From contig CAUYUJ010015016.1 in NCBI GenBank assembly GCA_963575745.1, positions 718,244-782,243 on the forward strand: a DNA stretch of 64,000 bases, written 5' to 3'. The DNA comes from Prorocentrum cordatum. Lineage: Eukaryota; Sar; Dinophyceae; Prorocentrales; Prorocentraceae. Position 1 is the first letter of the stretch. Each line of letters begins with the position of its first letter. The position numbers and the translations under genes were made by a program. Under the pieces are notes generated by a model, which was given only the letters and a program-made list of their open reading frames with translations, searched no databases and was not told the origin of the DNA. Shown piece by piece: positions 11,665-21,745 of this stretch.

Positions 11665-12482
11665 TCAACTAGCGGCCATGCGCAGACATGCCGGCACTGG
11701 CGCCCATCCGGCGCACGCGAGGAAGTTTAAGGCATGCAGCGTGGCTCTGGCGAGCAAGAGCGGCTCGCTGGTGGCATCACCTTCCGTACTTCGGGGTCCC
11801 GCGGGGCCGTCTCTCCAGAACCCCTCGGCGAAGTCCATATTGATAGGTAGGAGCTCCGGCCGCCCGTGCCCCGACGGTGGCGCAGAGGCGTCGGCGGAGC
11901 AAGTCGATGTGAAGTATGACGGATAAACCTCTTTCGAAGACGGCTCGGCACCAGACTCCGCAAGGTCTCCGGCAGCGCGCAGTCGCGCCCCAAATTTGCC
12001 CAAACGAGATGGGCCGTTCAAAACTGCCAGCGCTAAGGCCGATAGAACTTCATGGGAATCGTTGCAGCGCCCGGCTGCGCTTCGCAGAGCGGCTTGCCAC
12101 TCGGCTGCGCTTCGCAGGGCGAAGTTAAGCTCCGTCGCCAGACAGGGCCGGCACGCCCGCGCCCACCTGGAAATGTGCGCCACGCCGGCACCCGCCGGCC
12201 TGTGGGTGGACGCGGGCGTGTCGCACGCTTGCTGGCCCAGCCGGTCTTGCCCTTCCAATGCTTCCCGTCCTTCCCCATGCCCTTGTTCTGCTGCCCGTGC
12301 TTGTCCTTGCCCGCCTTGCCAAAGCTGCCGGAATTCCCGGAGTTGCCGGAGGCGCTGCCTGAGCTCGGCCACTCGTGGTTGTGGCCGCTCCAGTCTTTCC
12401 TCTGAGAATCGGGGTAAGATGACAAAGGAATTAAGATATCATGTTTACTCTGCTCAGCGAAAGCGGAGGCGGGATGAGACAT
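11665..12482 (-). pseudogene. Gag-like region of the recombinase element
   Basis: Two overlapping minus-strand frames. 12482-12033 has a Gly/Ser/Lys-rich stretch (KDKHGQQNKGMGKDGKHWKG). 12372-11665 becomes globular from about residue 78 (ELNFALRSAAEWQAALRS) to the Leu-rich LLLARATLHALNFLACAG. The switch between frames falls near 12130-12230. The position upstream of RT in the same orientation and the basic low-complexity region fit a nucleic-acid-binding gag-like protein. No zinc knuckle is seen and there is no definite family match. Confidence 0.4.
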
Positions 12483-12954
12483 TGATAAGACAAGTATCCG
12501 TTAAGCAAGACTACTCTATCAGGAATATGAAGGGGGGAGGAAGGCCGAGGACGGACGACGACGAATCGCCCACGCGCCCCAGCGCGCTCCTTTTCTCCCC
12601 TGCCAGCCGAGGTCGGCTGGTTCGAGCAGTTGTATGGCTGCAGAAACGCAGCTTCAGTTCACGCGGACAGTGCAATGCATGCAAGCTAAGTTAAGTTCTA
12701 ATTGAGTAGGAGGCGGAGAGGAGCATATTTACCCCCCCCGCGGCGGGCCGCGTAGAGCCCATCCAGCCACAGCACCCCCGGCCTGTACATTTGCACAACC
12801 ACTGGAGCCAACCCGAATAAGCTTTTACGGCTCAACGGTGGCTGCCAGGGGGCCAAGGGCCGAAGGGGCTCGACGTTTCCCACCATGGTTATAAATAGTT
12901 TCTCCCCGCTGGACCGGCTTAGCCGACCAGTAGAGAGGTCCGCGCCCAACGCGC
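12483..12954. other. Spacer, no gene recognised
   Basis: Mixed-composition sequence between the recombinase element and the next ORF set. Short ORFs on both strands have no supporting motifs. Confidence 0.4.
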
Positions 12955-13015
12955 TTAGCGCGTGGGTAAGGTGTTTTGCGCGTGCCTGCCGCGGACGGAG
13001 TCACGCGGGCCGCGC

Positions 13016-13300
13016 TCAATTGAGGTCCTCGAACGGATTCCACGAACTCTCTCGCCTGGGCGGCGCTGGAGGCGGCGGATTTGAAGTCGCCGATCCTCCC
13101 GTCTGCGCGCCCATGCCACGAGGCGTGCGAGACCGCCCTCTTTCTCTGTCAGTATTCCCAACCAGCGCCGCCTCTCTCGGCGGGAAATGTTGTTCATGCT
13201 CCAATTTTGATAGCCAGGTCAAGTATGGCAGATTGTACCATTCATCGTTAGTGAGCCACGTGATCCTGTTCCGGGAGGTGATACCCAACAAGGATCCCAT
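13016..13300 (-). pseudogene. Unknown protein fragment (H) of the 13-17 kb set
   Basis: A 94-codon frame with tryptophan-rich ITWLTNDEWYNLPYLTWLSK followed by a Pro-rich tail (NPPPPAPPRRESS) that ends at a stop. It overlaps the end of fragment G in another frame and is probably its continuation after a frameshift near 13250-13300. No family recognised. Confidence 0.35.
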
Positions 13301-14015
13301 TCACGCAGCACGGGTAGGACTGGTCAGGATCGCATTCGTAGCCGTATCCTGCGACACTGCTGGCAGCATCCGAGGCAGCGCCTGCGGCAGCGCCCACCGC
13401 CGCGGGCAGCACAAGGCCGGCGGCATCAGCAGCGGCCGCAGAGGCATCATCCATGGCTGCATCGCGCGCGCGTCGCAACTCCGACCGATCCCTCGTGTTG
13501 GGATCTTGTAGGTTAGCCTCTCTGGTCGGCGCGGCTGAGCCGGCGGCAGAACGTGGGGAACCAGTAGCTTCCTCAGACGCCTGAGCATCTGAGATGCCAG
13601 GTCGGAGTGACGGCGTACGAGACAAAGGTCTTGCCTTTCGTCCAGCAGGCGCTCGTGGCCCCACGATCTCGGTTTCGCCGTCGTGCTCAGGATCATTAGT
13701 CCTACCGTTTATAAATTGTAATATGCTTCTGGCAGCGGTTGCTGCGGCGACGCCATATAATCCGCATGCAGTGCGGAACGGACCGTCTTCTCTGTCCTGG
13801 AGATCGGTACTGGGGTCAGGATACTTATCCTGTAGCCAAGTTATGGCATCTTGTATTAGAGCACCGTGGCGACGGACGTCATTCTGTACTTTCCTGCCCA
13901 TCTTGTGGGCCCATGTTTCTATAATGTCGTCTGTCTCAACAACCGCGCGAATTCGGCAGTCCAAGACATATTCGTCGGTCCGTTTCTTCGATTCAAACCC
14001 ATTCGTGCTCACCAT
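13248..14015 (-). pseudogene. Unknown protein fragment (G), Ala-rich C-terminus
   Basis: A 255-codon frame. Residues 1-105 look globular (RIRAVVETDDIIETWAHKMG; ALIQDAITWLQDKY). Residues 110-190 are basic and disordered. Residues 185-225 are Ala-rich (AAAADAAGLVLPAAVGAAAG), possibly a helix or membrane-seeking segment. A Cys-containing tail (GYECDPDQSYPCC) follows. No family is recognised. Orientation and position suggest one broken gene with the neighbouring fragments. Confidence 0.4.
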
Positions 14016-14296
14016 TTCGGGACGAATGATTTGCCCCGGTAACCAATAAAATGATCCTCCGATATGAAATACCTGATTAGCTCACGAACAATTGCGAAAA
14101 TCCTTATGGGTCGAAGGCCCAGTTCCATGTGTTGTGTTGGTACTAACCAATTGTCATCCACTATTTTCTTGATGATCGCCGGGGTCGCATAGTCTGCCGT
14201 TCCGGTCAGGGTAACCCTGCCGGGTGTAGTAGGGTTTATTCCAGCATGTTCAATTATGCAATGAGCGGCAACCTCTCGAACTTCGCCCCCGAACAA
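14009..14296 (-). pseudogene. Unknown protein fragment (F)
   Basis: A 95-codon frame with normal protein-like composition (PAIIKKIVDDNWLVPTQHME; IFAIVRELIRYFISEDHF). It overlaps G by a few bases in another frame, consistent with a frameshift near 14012 in a longer ancestral ORF. No family recognised. Confidence 0.35.
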
Positions 14297-14464
14297 TCAT
14301 ATTTTGATCAGATGGTCCTCATGGTGAAATTACACGTGTCCCTCAGGTTCGTCAAAAGCGAGGAGTCCGTCAGTTATCGACGCGGCCTTAGGCCCGCTGA
14401 TCACTTTGAGGTCCAAAACCATTTGCGACTGTTCGCGCGCCCTCGCGGCTGAGCCGGCGGCACG

Positions 14465-14752
14465 TCACAACGCGGGAATAATGAGACGATGGTCCCGACA
14501 CATGCCAACCCGTCTTGAAACGGAGTGAGAACTGCGGGTCGGTCGCGCTCTGAAATTGTTCTCCCAGGCGACCGGTAACCTCGCAGGAGGGTTGTCGTTG
14601 TTGGCGTTGTTTCCAGTATCTTCAGGAAATACGCCGAACCAATACATGTCAAACTGTATAGCATCATCTATTGTGGCAAGTGTAGGAACAAAACAGTTTG
14701 CTCTCCTCATGTTGTTGAACCACCGTACCCAGCCGATCCTAGGAGTGATCAA
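14465..14752 (-). pseudogene. Unknown protein fragment (E)
   Basis: A 95-codon frame with aromatic-rich sequence (IGWVRWFNNMRRANCFVPT; DAIQFDMYWFGVFPEDTG). It is in the same frame as F but separated from it by stops. No family recognised. Confidence 0.3.
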
Positions 14753-14931
14753 ATCATCTGGTTCATCAGGCCAGCGAAATGCTTGCAGGGCTGGGCAGGA
14801 CCTGGGGCGAGCGTACTGGTCAAAACCAGTCGCCTACAATTTCGGCCACCATTTATTAATGGGAAGTGTTCGCCTCTGTACACTTGTGGCCGAGCGTTCT
14901 AGCCACGATGCAAATCTCTTGACCAAAGGCC

Positions 14932-15198
14932 TTATAAGTATTGGAAGAAAGGAGCATGTCGCGCCGGAGGCTGAGCCTCTGCGTTTTCTGGGACCCAAGC
15001 CGGAAAGTTCCCCTGCTGGCTGTTGCAAAATATTGTGCCAGCAGCCGCCATTGTGGCAAAGTTGGAGACCCATTCTCGCTCCTGCTGATTGTTGTTGGCG
15101 ACGTTTTTCGCAATGTTCGCAGAAGCTCTCCTTTGTCTCTTTATCCGCGCATCCATGTATTCATGACGATTCAATGACAGAGTTGCTTCTTCATCCAC
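14932..15198 (-). pseudogene. Unknown protein fragment (D)
   Basis: An 88-codon frame, Asn/Gln-rich in the middle (ANIAKNVANNNQQEREWVSN). It is in the same frame as fragment C and separated from it by its stop codon. No family recognised. Confidence 0.3.
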
Positions 15199-15228
15199 TA
15201 TTATCCAAATACCACGTGCCTCAAGGGA

Positions 15229-16176
15229 TTACGGGATAGTTTTGCACCTCCATGTCTGGGTCATGTAATCGTGTGAAACCCTATACTTATATCTGATTGG
15301 GCAATTACAGACGGGACAGTTGGCAAAACCTGTCCTCACCCAGTGGTAACGGAAACAAAGAAATCTCCCATCGTCATCCCACGGTGTGGATATAATTCGA
15401 TCTTGAATCTCGGTTTCCAGCCTTGTTTCGCGGTTCCAATTAATAATCAGTCTCTCGTCTGTATTAACCCAGGCAATAATCGACGCGTTGTCGAAAGTGA
15501 CCTCGTACGAAGACAATTCGCGGTCAAAGAGCACCGTCCAGCGCATCTGATTCGCCTGCCTCACGAGGGAGACGGCTTTGTCGATGTCCGTGAATTTCGG
15601 CACCTCCCGGGACACCAATGTCCCGTCTGGGCATACTCTGTACGAGAAGCGGGTGAGTACTCTGCCAGTGAAAACAAGGATAATATCCCATTGTTCATGA
15701 TGCTTGAGATTGGGGAGACATGACCAGAGGTGGCGTATGTCATCCACGTGCAAGGTACCCACCTTTGGCGGCTCCCCATTCCGAGCCTGGTTGCCCATAG
15801 ATACTACAGTTTTTATGGTGGGCGCTTGTCCATATCTCCTTTGGCTTAGCCACGGAGGAAAATCCGAGGGGTCAGGCATAGTTGGGCTGTTGTGTGCCGG
15901 AAGCAAACGCAATAAATCGTAATCTGCGGCGTAACAAAGCCCAGAGTTGCCCGCCGGAAAGCGAACATTTCCACTCGCAGACTCAAAAAATGTGTGTAGG
16001 CTCGTAATATGTAGAAGAGATCCGTGACTCCTGACTCGGCCAGGGTCGCACGGGACATACATTCTTTCAATCGAAGCGGTGAACGTTGAATGTCCCTGAC
16101 ATGCCCTACAGACTTGCGGTATGGGCATTTCTCTTCCATTGTTCTCTTGCAGAGATATCTTATCGTGTTTTCCCAC
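15229..16176 (-). pseudogene. Unknown protein fragment (C) with Cys pairs
   Basis: The longest piece of the set at 315 codons. It has a CRACQGH motif near residue 23, a CPVCNC motif near residue 287 and further Cys at the C-terminus (WRCKTIP), suggesting zinc binding. Between them is globular sequence such as NLKHHEQWDIILVFTGRVL and YEVTFDNASIIAWVNTDERL. It overlaps fragment B by about 330 bases in another frame; the coding switch appears to lie near 16100-16170. I do not recognise a family. An unusual transposon protein, an endogenised foreign gene and a decayed host gene are all possible. Confidence 0.45.
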
Positions 16177-16559
16177 AGAGCGTGGATTAGTGTTCCAACA
16201 ATCTTGGGGCTGTCTTTTGGGGAAATCCCCAAAACATCGATTGTCCCTGCCGGCAACGCAGCTATGCTGTGTGCAGCCAAGGCGTACGGTTGGAAAGTAA
16301 AACCGTCATCATATAGTTTCTGCACCAGGTCTCCAAAGTAGACCCAGCCTCCTGACGATCTAGCATAATCCGAGCAGTGCCTCGCGATGTATACAGCACA
16401 TTGGCCTATTATTTTGGCCAAATCATCCGCTCGGAAACTCAGGCCACTCCAGGTGTCCGAACTGCCTAAGGCAGCCGGGTTTTCATCGTCATTTTCTCCA
16501 ACTATAAGTGGCCGCAGGCACGCATAGGCGCCCCGGAGAACACCCGTCCGGACAGTCAT
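15846..16559 (-). pseudogene. Unknown protein fragment (B)
   Basis: The supported coding part is the N-terminal 150 residues or so (SFRADDLAKIIGQCAVYIAR; VYFGDLVQKLYDDGFTFQPY; TIDVLGISPKDSPKIVGTL). After that the frame becomes Leu/Arg/Phe-rich and probably non-coding, because fragment C carries on in another frame. No family recognised. Confidence 0.4.
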
Positions 16560-16983
16560 CGGAATGAAACTCGGCTATCACATAATCCTTTGCATATGCG
16601 AAAGATCCGTCATCTTGATTGAGACCTGCCAATATTGCAAAGATGGGATCTTCCACAAATTCTGCCACGTATCGAAGCGTAATTCCCGTTTGCTTACGGA
16701 TGGCTTCGATGTCCGGTGGTACAGGGCCCGTGATATGGGGGTCCTGGAGCATCTGCTTTAGAGGTCCAGGCGTAGCCTGAAGTATACGATGGCGTTCATC
16801 TGTTGTCACATACAATCGTTTCTCTTTAAATACAGCAGCATGCCCCACCGTTACCTCTCGGTCCCCATCATAAGGGTCCCTGTACTTTGGCTGTCCCTGT
16901 CTTTTATCTGGAGTAGGCGAAAGGCACGATCTTCGGAACATATTCGTAGACGCCGGTCCACGTGGAAAAGTTTCGTCGCCCAT
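16489..16983 (-). CDS. Unknown protein N-terminus (A) of the 13-17 kb set
   Basis: It starts at an ATG at 16983 (MGDETFPRGP) and is the most upstream piece, so it is the likely N-terminus of the whole broken gene. Protein-like sequence includes VTVGHAAVFKEKRLYVTTDE and GPVPPDIEAIRKQTGITLRY. It leaves frame near its C-terminal Cys-rich segment (DDCPDGCSPGRLC), where fragment B takes over. No signal peptide or known domain is recognised. Confidence 0.4.
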   Translation of the reverse strand: MGDETFPRGPASTNMFRRSCLSPTPDKRQGQPKYRDPYDGDREVTVGHAAVFKEKRLYVTTDERHRILQATPGPLKQMLQDPHITGPVPPDIEAIRKQTGITLRYVAEFVEDPIFAILAGLNQDDGSFAYAKDYVIAEFHSDDCPDGCSPGRLCVPAATYSWRK

Positions 16984-17029
16984 TGACTCCAGAAATTGAG
17001 GATCGCTCTCGTGCGGAAAGATGAGATAC

Positions 17030-17187
17030 GTAACGCTAAGCTAAGGGGACGCAGGCGGGGGAACCGCGGGGCGGATGCCGGGGGAACCGCCCGGGGCGGG
17101 TAGAACTGCCCGGCCCCTTTAAGATACAGGGTAAGAACCCTCTAGGCAAAGCCTAGGTAGGGAAATAGTCCGGAATAATAAAAAAAA
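17030..17187. other. Spacer with small inverted repeats
   Basis: GC-rich sequence with TTAAGATACAGGGTAAGAACC and CTAGGCAAAGCCTAG (perfect short palindrome at about 17143-17157). No gene. Confidence 0.4.
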
Positions 17188-17252
17188 ATATCCCCAGACT
17201 ATGTTTTGACTATTTTTGAACACTCCTCCTGTGGAGGGGCACGCACGACTTC
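17188..17252. repeat. MITE-like family, right-end fragment
   Basis: The segment with ATCCCCAGACTATG, a TTTTGACTATTTTT tract, TCCTGTGGAGGGGC and final ACGACTT matches the right half of the foldback element at 17683-17844. The left half is not identifiable. Confidence 0.6.
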
Positions 17253-17682
17253 ACCCTGGAAGCGGGCCACAGGAAGCAAACGGGGCCGCGGAAGGGCGAC
17301 GCTCCGGGCGGCGGGGTCGCCCAGGGGCGTGCGCTCCAGGCTCCTCCCTCGAGGGGCCCGCCGCCGACAGAGCAAGGGTTCCGAGAGAGGAGCTTGGCGC
17401 ATCGCCACGCGCAAACCATCGATGACGTCGCGTTGTCGTCACGCGCGAGCCATCCATCGTCACCCCGATGGTCATCGATGACGCGAGGATGTCCGTCGCG
17501 TGCATCCTCCCTCCTTCGATGAGCATCGGCGTGACGATGGCAATCACGATGCAAGCAGTATTGTTTTTCACTGCTGCTGCGGCCAGCTCATGTGCCAATG
17601 GGGATGGTCCCAATCTCCGAGCTTGCTTCGATTTTGACACGGACTGCTGCGGCCACGGCTTCAGTGCAAAAAGCGAACTGGC
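17253..17682. other. Spacer, no gene recognised
   Basis: GC-rich sequence with repeated CATCGATGACG/GTCATCGATGACG segments at 17418-17485 that can pair with each other. ORFs lack motifs. Confidence 0.4.
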
Positions 17683-17844
17683 TTTAGGTCGGGCGTGTCC
17701 CCCTACAGGGAAATTTTGGACGAAAAATAAAAGATACTCCAAAAATCACCCCAAATGGTCAAACAAAAATCAAAAAATCGTCCCCAGACTATTTTTTTAC
17801 TATCTTGGAGTGTCCACCCTGTAGAGGGACAAGCCCGACTTAAA
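17683..17844. mobile_element. 160-bp foldback MITE-like element
   Basis: The left terminus TTTAGGTCGGGCGTGTCCCC is the inverted counterpart of the right terminus, which ends AGAGGGACAAGCCCGACTTA. The two align over about 25 bp with two or three mismatches. The AT-rich interior holds the family signature TCGTCCCCAGACTATT. There is no ORF, so it would need a transposase in trans. Flanking TTTA/TTAA-like sequence leaves the target-site type uncertain. Confidence 0.75.
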
Positions 17845-18770
17845 ACCGGCTATTGCAACACACTCGTTCAGAATAAACTTCAAGCCACCGCGGCTTGAGT
17901 CCAAATGGCTACGATCTCGTCGGACCGCTGGGCTTCAAGGCTTCACTTCTGGCCTTCACAGTGCTGGATGCGGATGTGCAAGCAAAGCAGAAAACGCCGG
18001 GGAGTTGATTCTGCCTGACCCCCAAGACGGCCTCCAAAGGCCAGATGTGTTCCGCCACCACTCACCTCCTGGTCCGAATCAACTTTGAAGGATGCCCAAC
18101 CCCTCTTCCTTCATACTGAGCCGTTTTTGACTGTCCCAGCGGACCTCAATTGCTCCTAAATGCGGAAAAGGTTGTAAACAACTTGTTTCCCCAGGAGGCC
18201 AAGGGAGGGGCCCCAGGAGGCCCCAGAAGGGCCCCCAAACTCATTTTTCGGGCTCACGCTAACATGGATTACAGATCCTTGGGTCTGGCACTGGCATGTG
18301 GGCGCCAGATCCGCGTATCGGGGAAAGTGCTGCACGAAACATGGCGCTAATGCCACCTGATCTGGCGACGGAACGCACCGATTGCGTATGGAAGCGGAGC
18401 CCGTCGCCAATCCACGCGGCTTAATCCATGTCTGTGCCTTCCTCGACCTGAGGACCCCTTTTCGGACACGCGATGTCTTTAGGTTTTCAGTACGCGGTCC
18501 CTGGAAGTCCTGGACCATTCCCTGGGACTGGCCTTTCATCCAGAATCGTTGTTTGACGGTCCCGAGGCCCGGTAAGGGCTTCCAAAAGCCGAAACCAATG
18601 AAAAACATCCGTCCTGTTTTTTTAATGCAATGCGTGTCTGGGTCTTCTGCATTGCTAGCAATTGGTCCTCTGCGCGAGCACACATCCTGGCCGCCGGGCC
18701 CTCGGGTCATAACCACGGGACCTGCGAGGGTAGATCGGGAACATGGTGCCAGGACCCCCTTCAAGCCCCT
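17845..18770. other. Spacer, no gene recognised
   Basis: Unique sequence with a short CCAGGAGGCCC-type patch near 18190-18235. ORFs of up to 200 codons exist on both strands but have no domain signature. Confidence 0.4.
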
Positions 18771-18779
18771 TTGAAACTT

Positions 18780-19320
18780 CCCTGGGCCCCCTGGAACCTC
18801 GAAGACCTTCCCAGCCCCTGGAACCTCGAAGCCCTCCCCTCCTTCTCTTCCTGCTCGTCCTCCTCCTGCTCATGCTTTTCCTCCTCCTGCTCCTCCTGCT
18901 CCTGCTTCTGCTCCTGCTCCAGTTCTCCTCCTCCTCCTGCTGATTCCCCGCCTCATCGTCCTCCTCCTGCTCCTCCTCCTCCTCTTCCTTCTCCTTCTCC
19001 TCCTCCTCCTCCTTGTGTTCCTCCTCCTCCTCCTCCTCCTCCTCCTCCTCCTCCTCATGTTCCTCCTCCTTCCCCTGCCCCTCCGCCCTTGACGACGGCG
19101 ACGACTACGACGACGGCTGCGACGACGACGACGACGACGACGGGCGACGACGATGGGCGACGACGGCGGGCGCGGGCAGACCCCAGTCGCCGCCGCCGCT
19201 CCACTTGTCTTTGCCCTTGCCCTTGCCGCCCTTGCCCTTCTCTCTTTCCTCGGAAGGCCGGCGCGCGCCGGCGGGGGGAGGAGGGAGGGAGGGACAAGCC
19301 AAGTGCGCTCGCGCCATACA
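18780..19320. repeat. (CCT/CTC)n tract followed by (CGA)n-rich and CTTGCC-rich patches
   Basis: 18830-19080 is degenerate (CCT)n. 19085-19170 is GACGACG-rich. 19205-19245 carries CTTGCCCTTGCC units. Apparent Ser/Pro/Leu-rich ORFs are repeat artefacts. Confidence 0.85.
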
Positions 19321-19484
19321 ATCGAGGAACTGCCAGAAGGAGGGCGAAATAAGGAGCGAGGCCCCTTCTTGGGCCCCAGAAGCGCCCAGGTGCACGAGGA
19401 GTGCTAGAGGAACAACTGTGGTAGAACTTAAGTTAAGGGACAGCGAATACCTCCCGAACCCGAACTCGTCCGCCCTTGACCTTG

Positions 19485-20177
19485 TCAGTGGGTTTCCCCG
19501 TTTTCCCCTAAAGGGATTGTTAAGATTCGTTGGGCCAGGAGCAGGGTTCTTGTTCTCAAATTGATGGTCTTTTCCAGGCAGTCAGGATTGAATTCATTCC
19601 GCTCCTTTTTCCATACATTTCTGTAATTGGCACAACAACCACTCGCATACTTTGACGTCAATGGCAAGATTGACGCTACTGAATCCGTAGCGCGCGATTG
19701 CCTGTTGCATCTTCGGAACAAGCTTCATCTGCTCAAGAAAATGTTCGCACACAGATGCAGCCATTTCGGGAAAGGCTAGGGTCAACCCTGAAGCGCACGA
19801 TGTACTGGCATTCGTTCATTATAGAAGTGGTGCAGGTCTTCATCAAGACGATTCCTATGAGTGGCAATCTTGAACAAATCCCGAGCAACCATGTTCCTGC
19901 CGTGCTCCGTATTCGCGGACAGCCAATGACAAATCAAACGAAATAATTTTACGCCTTGTGAGCATTCGCGATTCATCATGGGCGTCATGCTCCATTCGGC
20001 AAACAGGGGCAATGAGGTGAATTCGTTGTGGCGGAGTATCCTGTTTTGTTGCATCTGGGTAAATTTCTCAATCGAACCCGAGGCGACCATCATGTCAAGG
20101 CGTTCGACCTTCCCCGAGTCTCTGGGATCCCAAAACGGAGCGGTGACAGACCGTGCGGTGACCTCGAAATCCCCCAA
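19485..20177 (-). pseudogene. Unknown decayed coding fragment
   Basis: Minus-strand frames at 20177-19782, 19785-19594 and 19721-19485 overlap and have protein-like composition. The first contains QGVKLFRLICHWLSANTEHG and HRNRLDEDLHHFYNERM. The next contains MAASVCEHFLEQMKLVPKMQ. The pieces read as one ORF broken by frameshifts near 19785 and 19650. No family is recognised; a gag-like origin is possible only by the setting. Confidence 0.3.
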
Positions 20178-20179
20178 GA

Positions 20180-20885
20180 CCTCACCGCACGGTCCGTCAA
20201 CGCACGATTCTGGGACCTCGGATGCCCCAGTCGCCCGAGACGTCCTCGGAGAGCGACCCGAGTCCCAAAACCATGCTGACCCCGGATCCCCACCGACTCA
20301 CCACACGGCGTGGTCACCACCATGTTTGGGGGCCCCCGAGCTCGAGGATTTGCCGCGGGGTTCAAAGCTTCACAAATCCAGAGGAGAGCACCTCTTGCAT
20401 CCGGGGGCGCAGATGATATTGCTCTCACCGGTGAGAGCAACATCATCAATGAGAGCAATTGAGATTCCACGCGATGACCATCGCATGGAATTTCAAGTCA
20501 CGACGCCGCGTCGGACGAGGGATTGGCAACAACTTGATCTCTGCAGGGTTCCCCACCTGCCTCCAAAACTCAAGAAGATGGGCAACAGGACCCAGAAAAT
20601 CTCGATTTCCGCGGCCTCCACCGCCTCCATCTTCCGGAGATCCCCCTCCTCCTCCACCTCGGCCCCTGGCTAAGCCGGGAATGTTCGGAGCGGTGTCCCG
20701 TGCCTCGCAAGGAGCGCCATGCGCCTTTTCAGGAAGATCCCTCGGTGGATGAAGAAATCCCTTGATAATGGATCCCTAGATAATGGCGGCCCAGGAGCTC
20801 ATCAGAGCCCCAGTCAACGGTCCGGGGGCCAGGAGGATGATTTGATGGCCCCTTCCCCTGGGGCTGCTTTGCTTTCCGAAAATAC
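20180..20885. other. Spacer, no gene recognised
   Basis: An inverted pair is present: GACCGTGCGGTGACCTCGAAATC at 20150-20172 and its partner near 20175-20200 around CTCACCGCACGGTC. A smaller one, CTCTCACCGGTGAGAG, is at about 20422-20437. No supported ORF. Confidence 0.45.
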
Positions 20886-20932
20886 TCTCTCTCTTTTTTT
20901 GTTTTTCTCTCTCTCTCTCTCTCTCTTTCGGG
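20886..20932. repeat. (CT)n microsatellite
   Basis: CTCTCTC with T runs, then an uninterrupted (CT)n of about 20 bp ending at TTTCGGG. Confidence 0.9.
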
Positions 20933-20939
20933 AAGAGGG

Positions 20940-21745
20940 GGGGGGGAGAAGCCAAGACATGGCGACTTTACGATTGTGGAAAGCCGAAAGTAACATGATA
21001 ACTTCAAAATCCAATCGGCCGCCATTATGTGTTCACTTAGGTTTCAAGCCGAGAGGGTGAAATCTTACGGTTGTGGGAAGCAGGAATATCGCATGTTAAT
21101 TTCAAGCCCAATCAGTTAATTGTATAAGTTTTTATTAACTTCAAAATCGAATCGATCACCATTAAGTGTCCGCTTTAGTATCTCAAAGCAAGATGGCGGC
21201 TTTACGATTATAGAAGGCAGAAAAATCACCTGATAACTTCAAAATCAAATCGGTCACCATTAAGGGTTCACTTTTAGATTCCAGCCCATATGACAACTTC
21301 ACAGAACTTGTATGTTAACTTAAAATCTAACCGGTCGCAATTAAGGGTTGGCTTCAGTTTCCAAACCAAGAGATGGTGACCCTACGGTTGTAGAAAACAG
21401 AAACATCGTATGCTAACCAATCCAAGCCGTCACCGCTAACGGCCAACATGCCAACTTGTCGGTTGTGGAAACCCTGAAAATTGTATCTTAACTTCAACGC
21501 CCAATCGGTCACCATCACTGGTTCACTATAGTTTCCCAGCCAGCGCGGCAACAATGAGAAACTTCAAATTCCAATCGGCCACCATTAAGGGTTCACTTTA
21601 GTTTCCGAGCCAGCACAGCAACATTTCGATTGTGGAACGAATAAAACAATATCTTAACTTCAAAATCCAATCGGTCACCATTAAGGGTTCGCTTTAGTTT
21701 CCGAGCCAGCATGGCGACATTTCGGTTGTAGACAATACAGATCTC
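20940..21745. repeat. About 96-bp degenerate tandem repeat, roughly eight copies
   Basis: The landmarks CTTCAAAATCCAATCGGTCA, CCATTAAGGGTTCACTTTAG and TTTCGGTTGTAGA recur in the same order. Starts of the first landmark lie near 21000, 21139, 21235, 21319, 21490, 21561 and 21657. The last two copies (21561-21740) are closest to each other; the earlier ones carry indels, so the period varies between about 71 and 171 bp. Confidence 0.8.

Larger units (their letters stand above)
7025..12482 (-). mobile_element. Decayed tyrosine-recombinase (DIRS/Ngaro-like) retrotransposon
   Basis: On the minus strand the modules run gag-like region (12482-11665), RT plus the first part of RNase H (10933-9161), a possible methyltransferase-like module (9100-8420), the rest of RNase H (8573-7930) and tyrosine recombinase (7983-7025). 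RT combined with tyrosine recombinase defines the YR-retrotransposon order, which integrates by recombination instead of a DDE integrase. The copy is broken by frameshifts and at least one in-frame stop, and palindromic repeats lie in its middle. Its ends are not resolved because I could not find the split or inverted terminal repeats expected of DIRS or Ngaro families. Confidence 0.75.
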
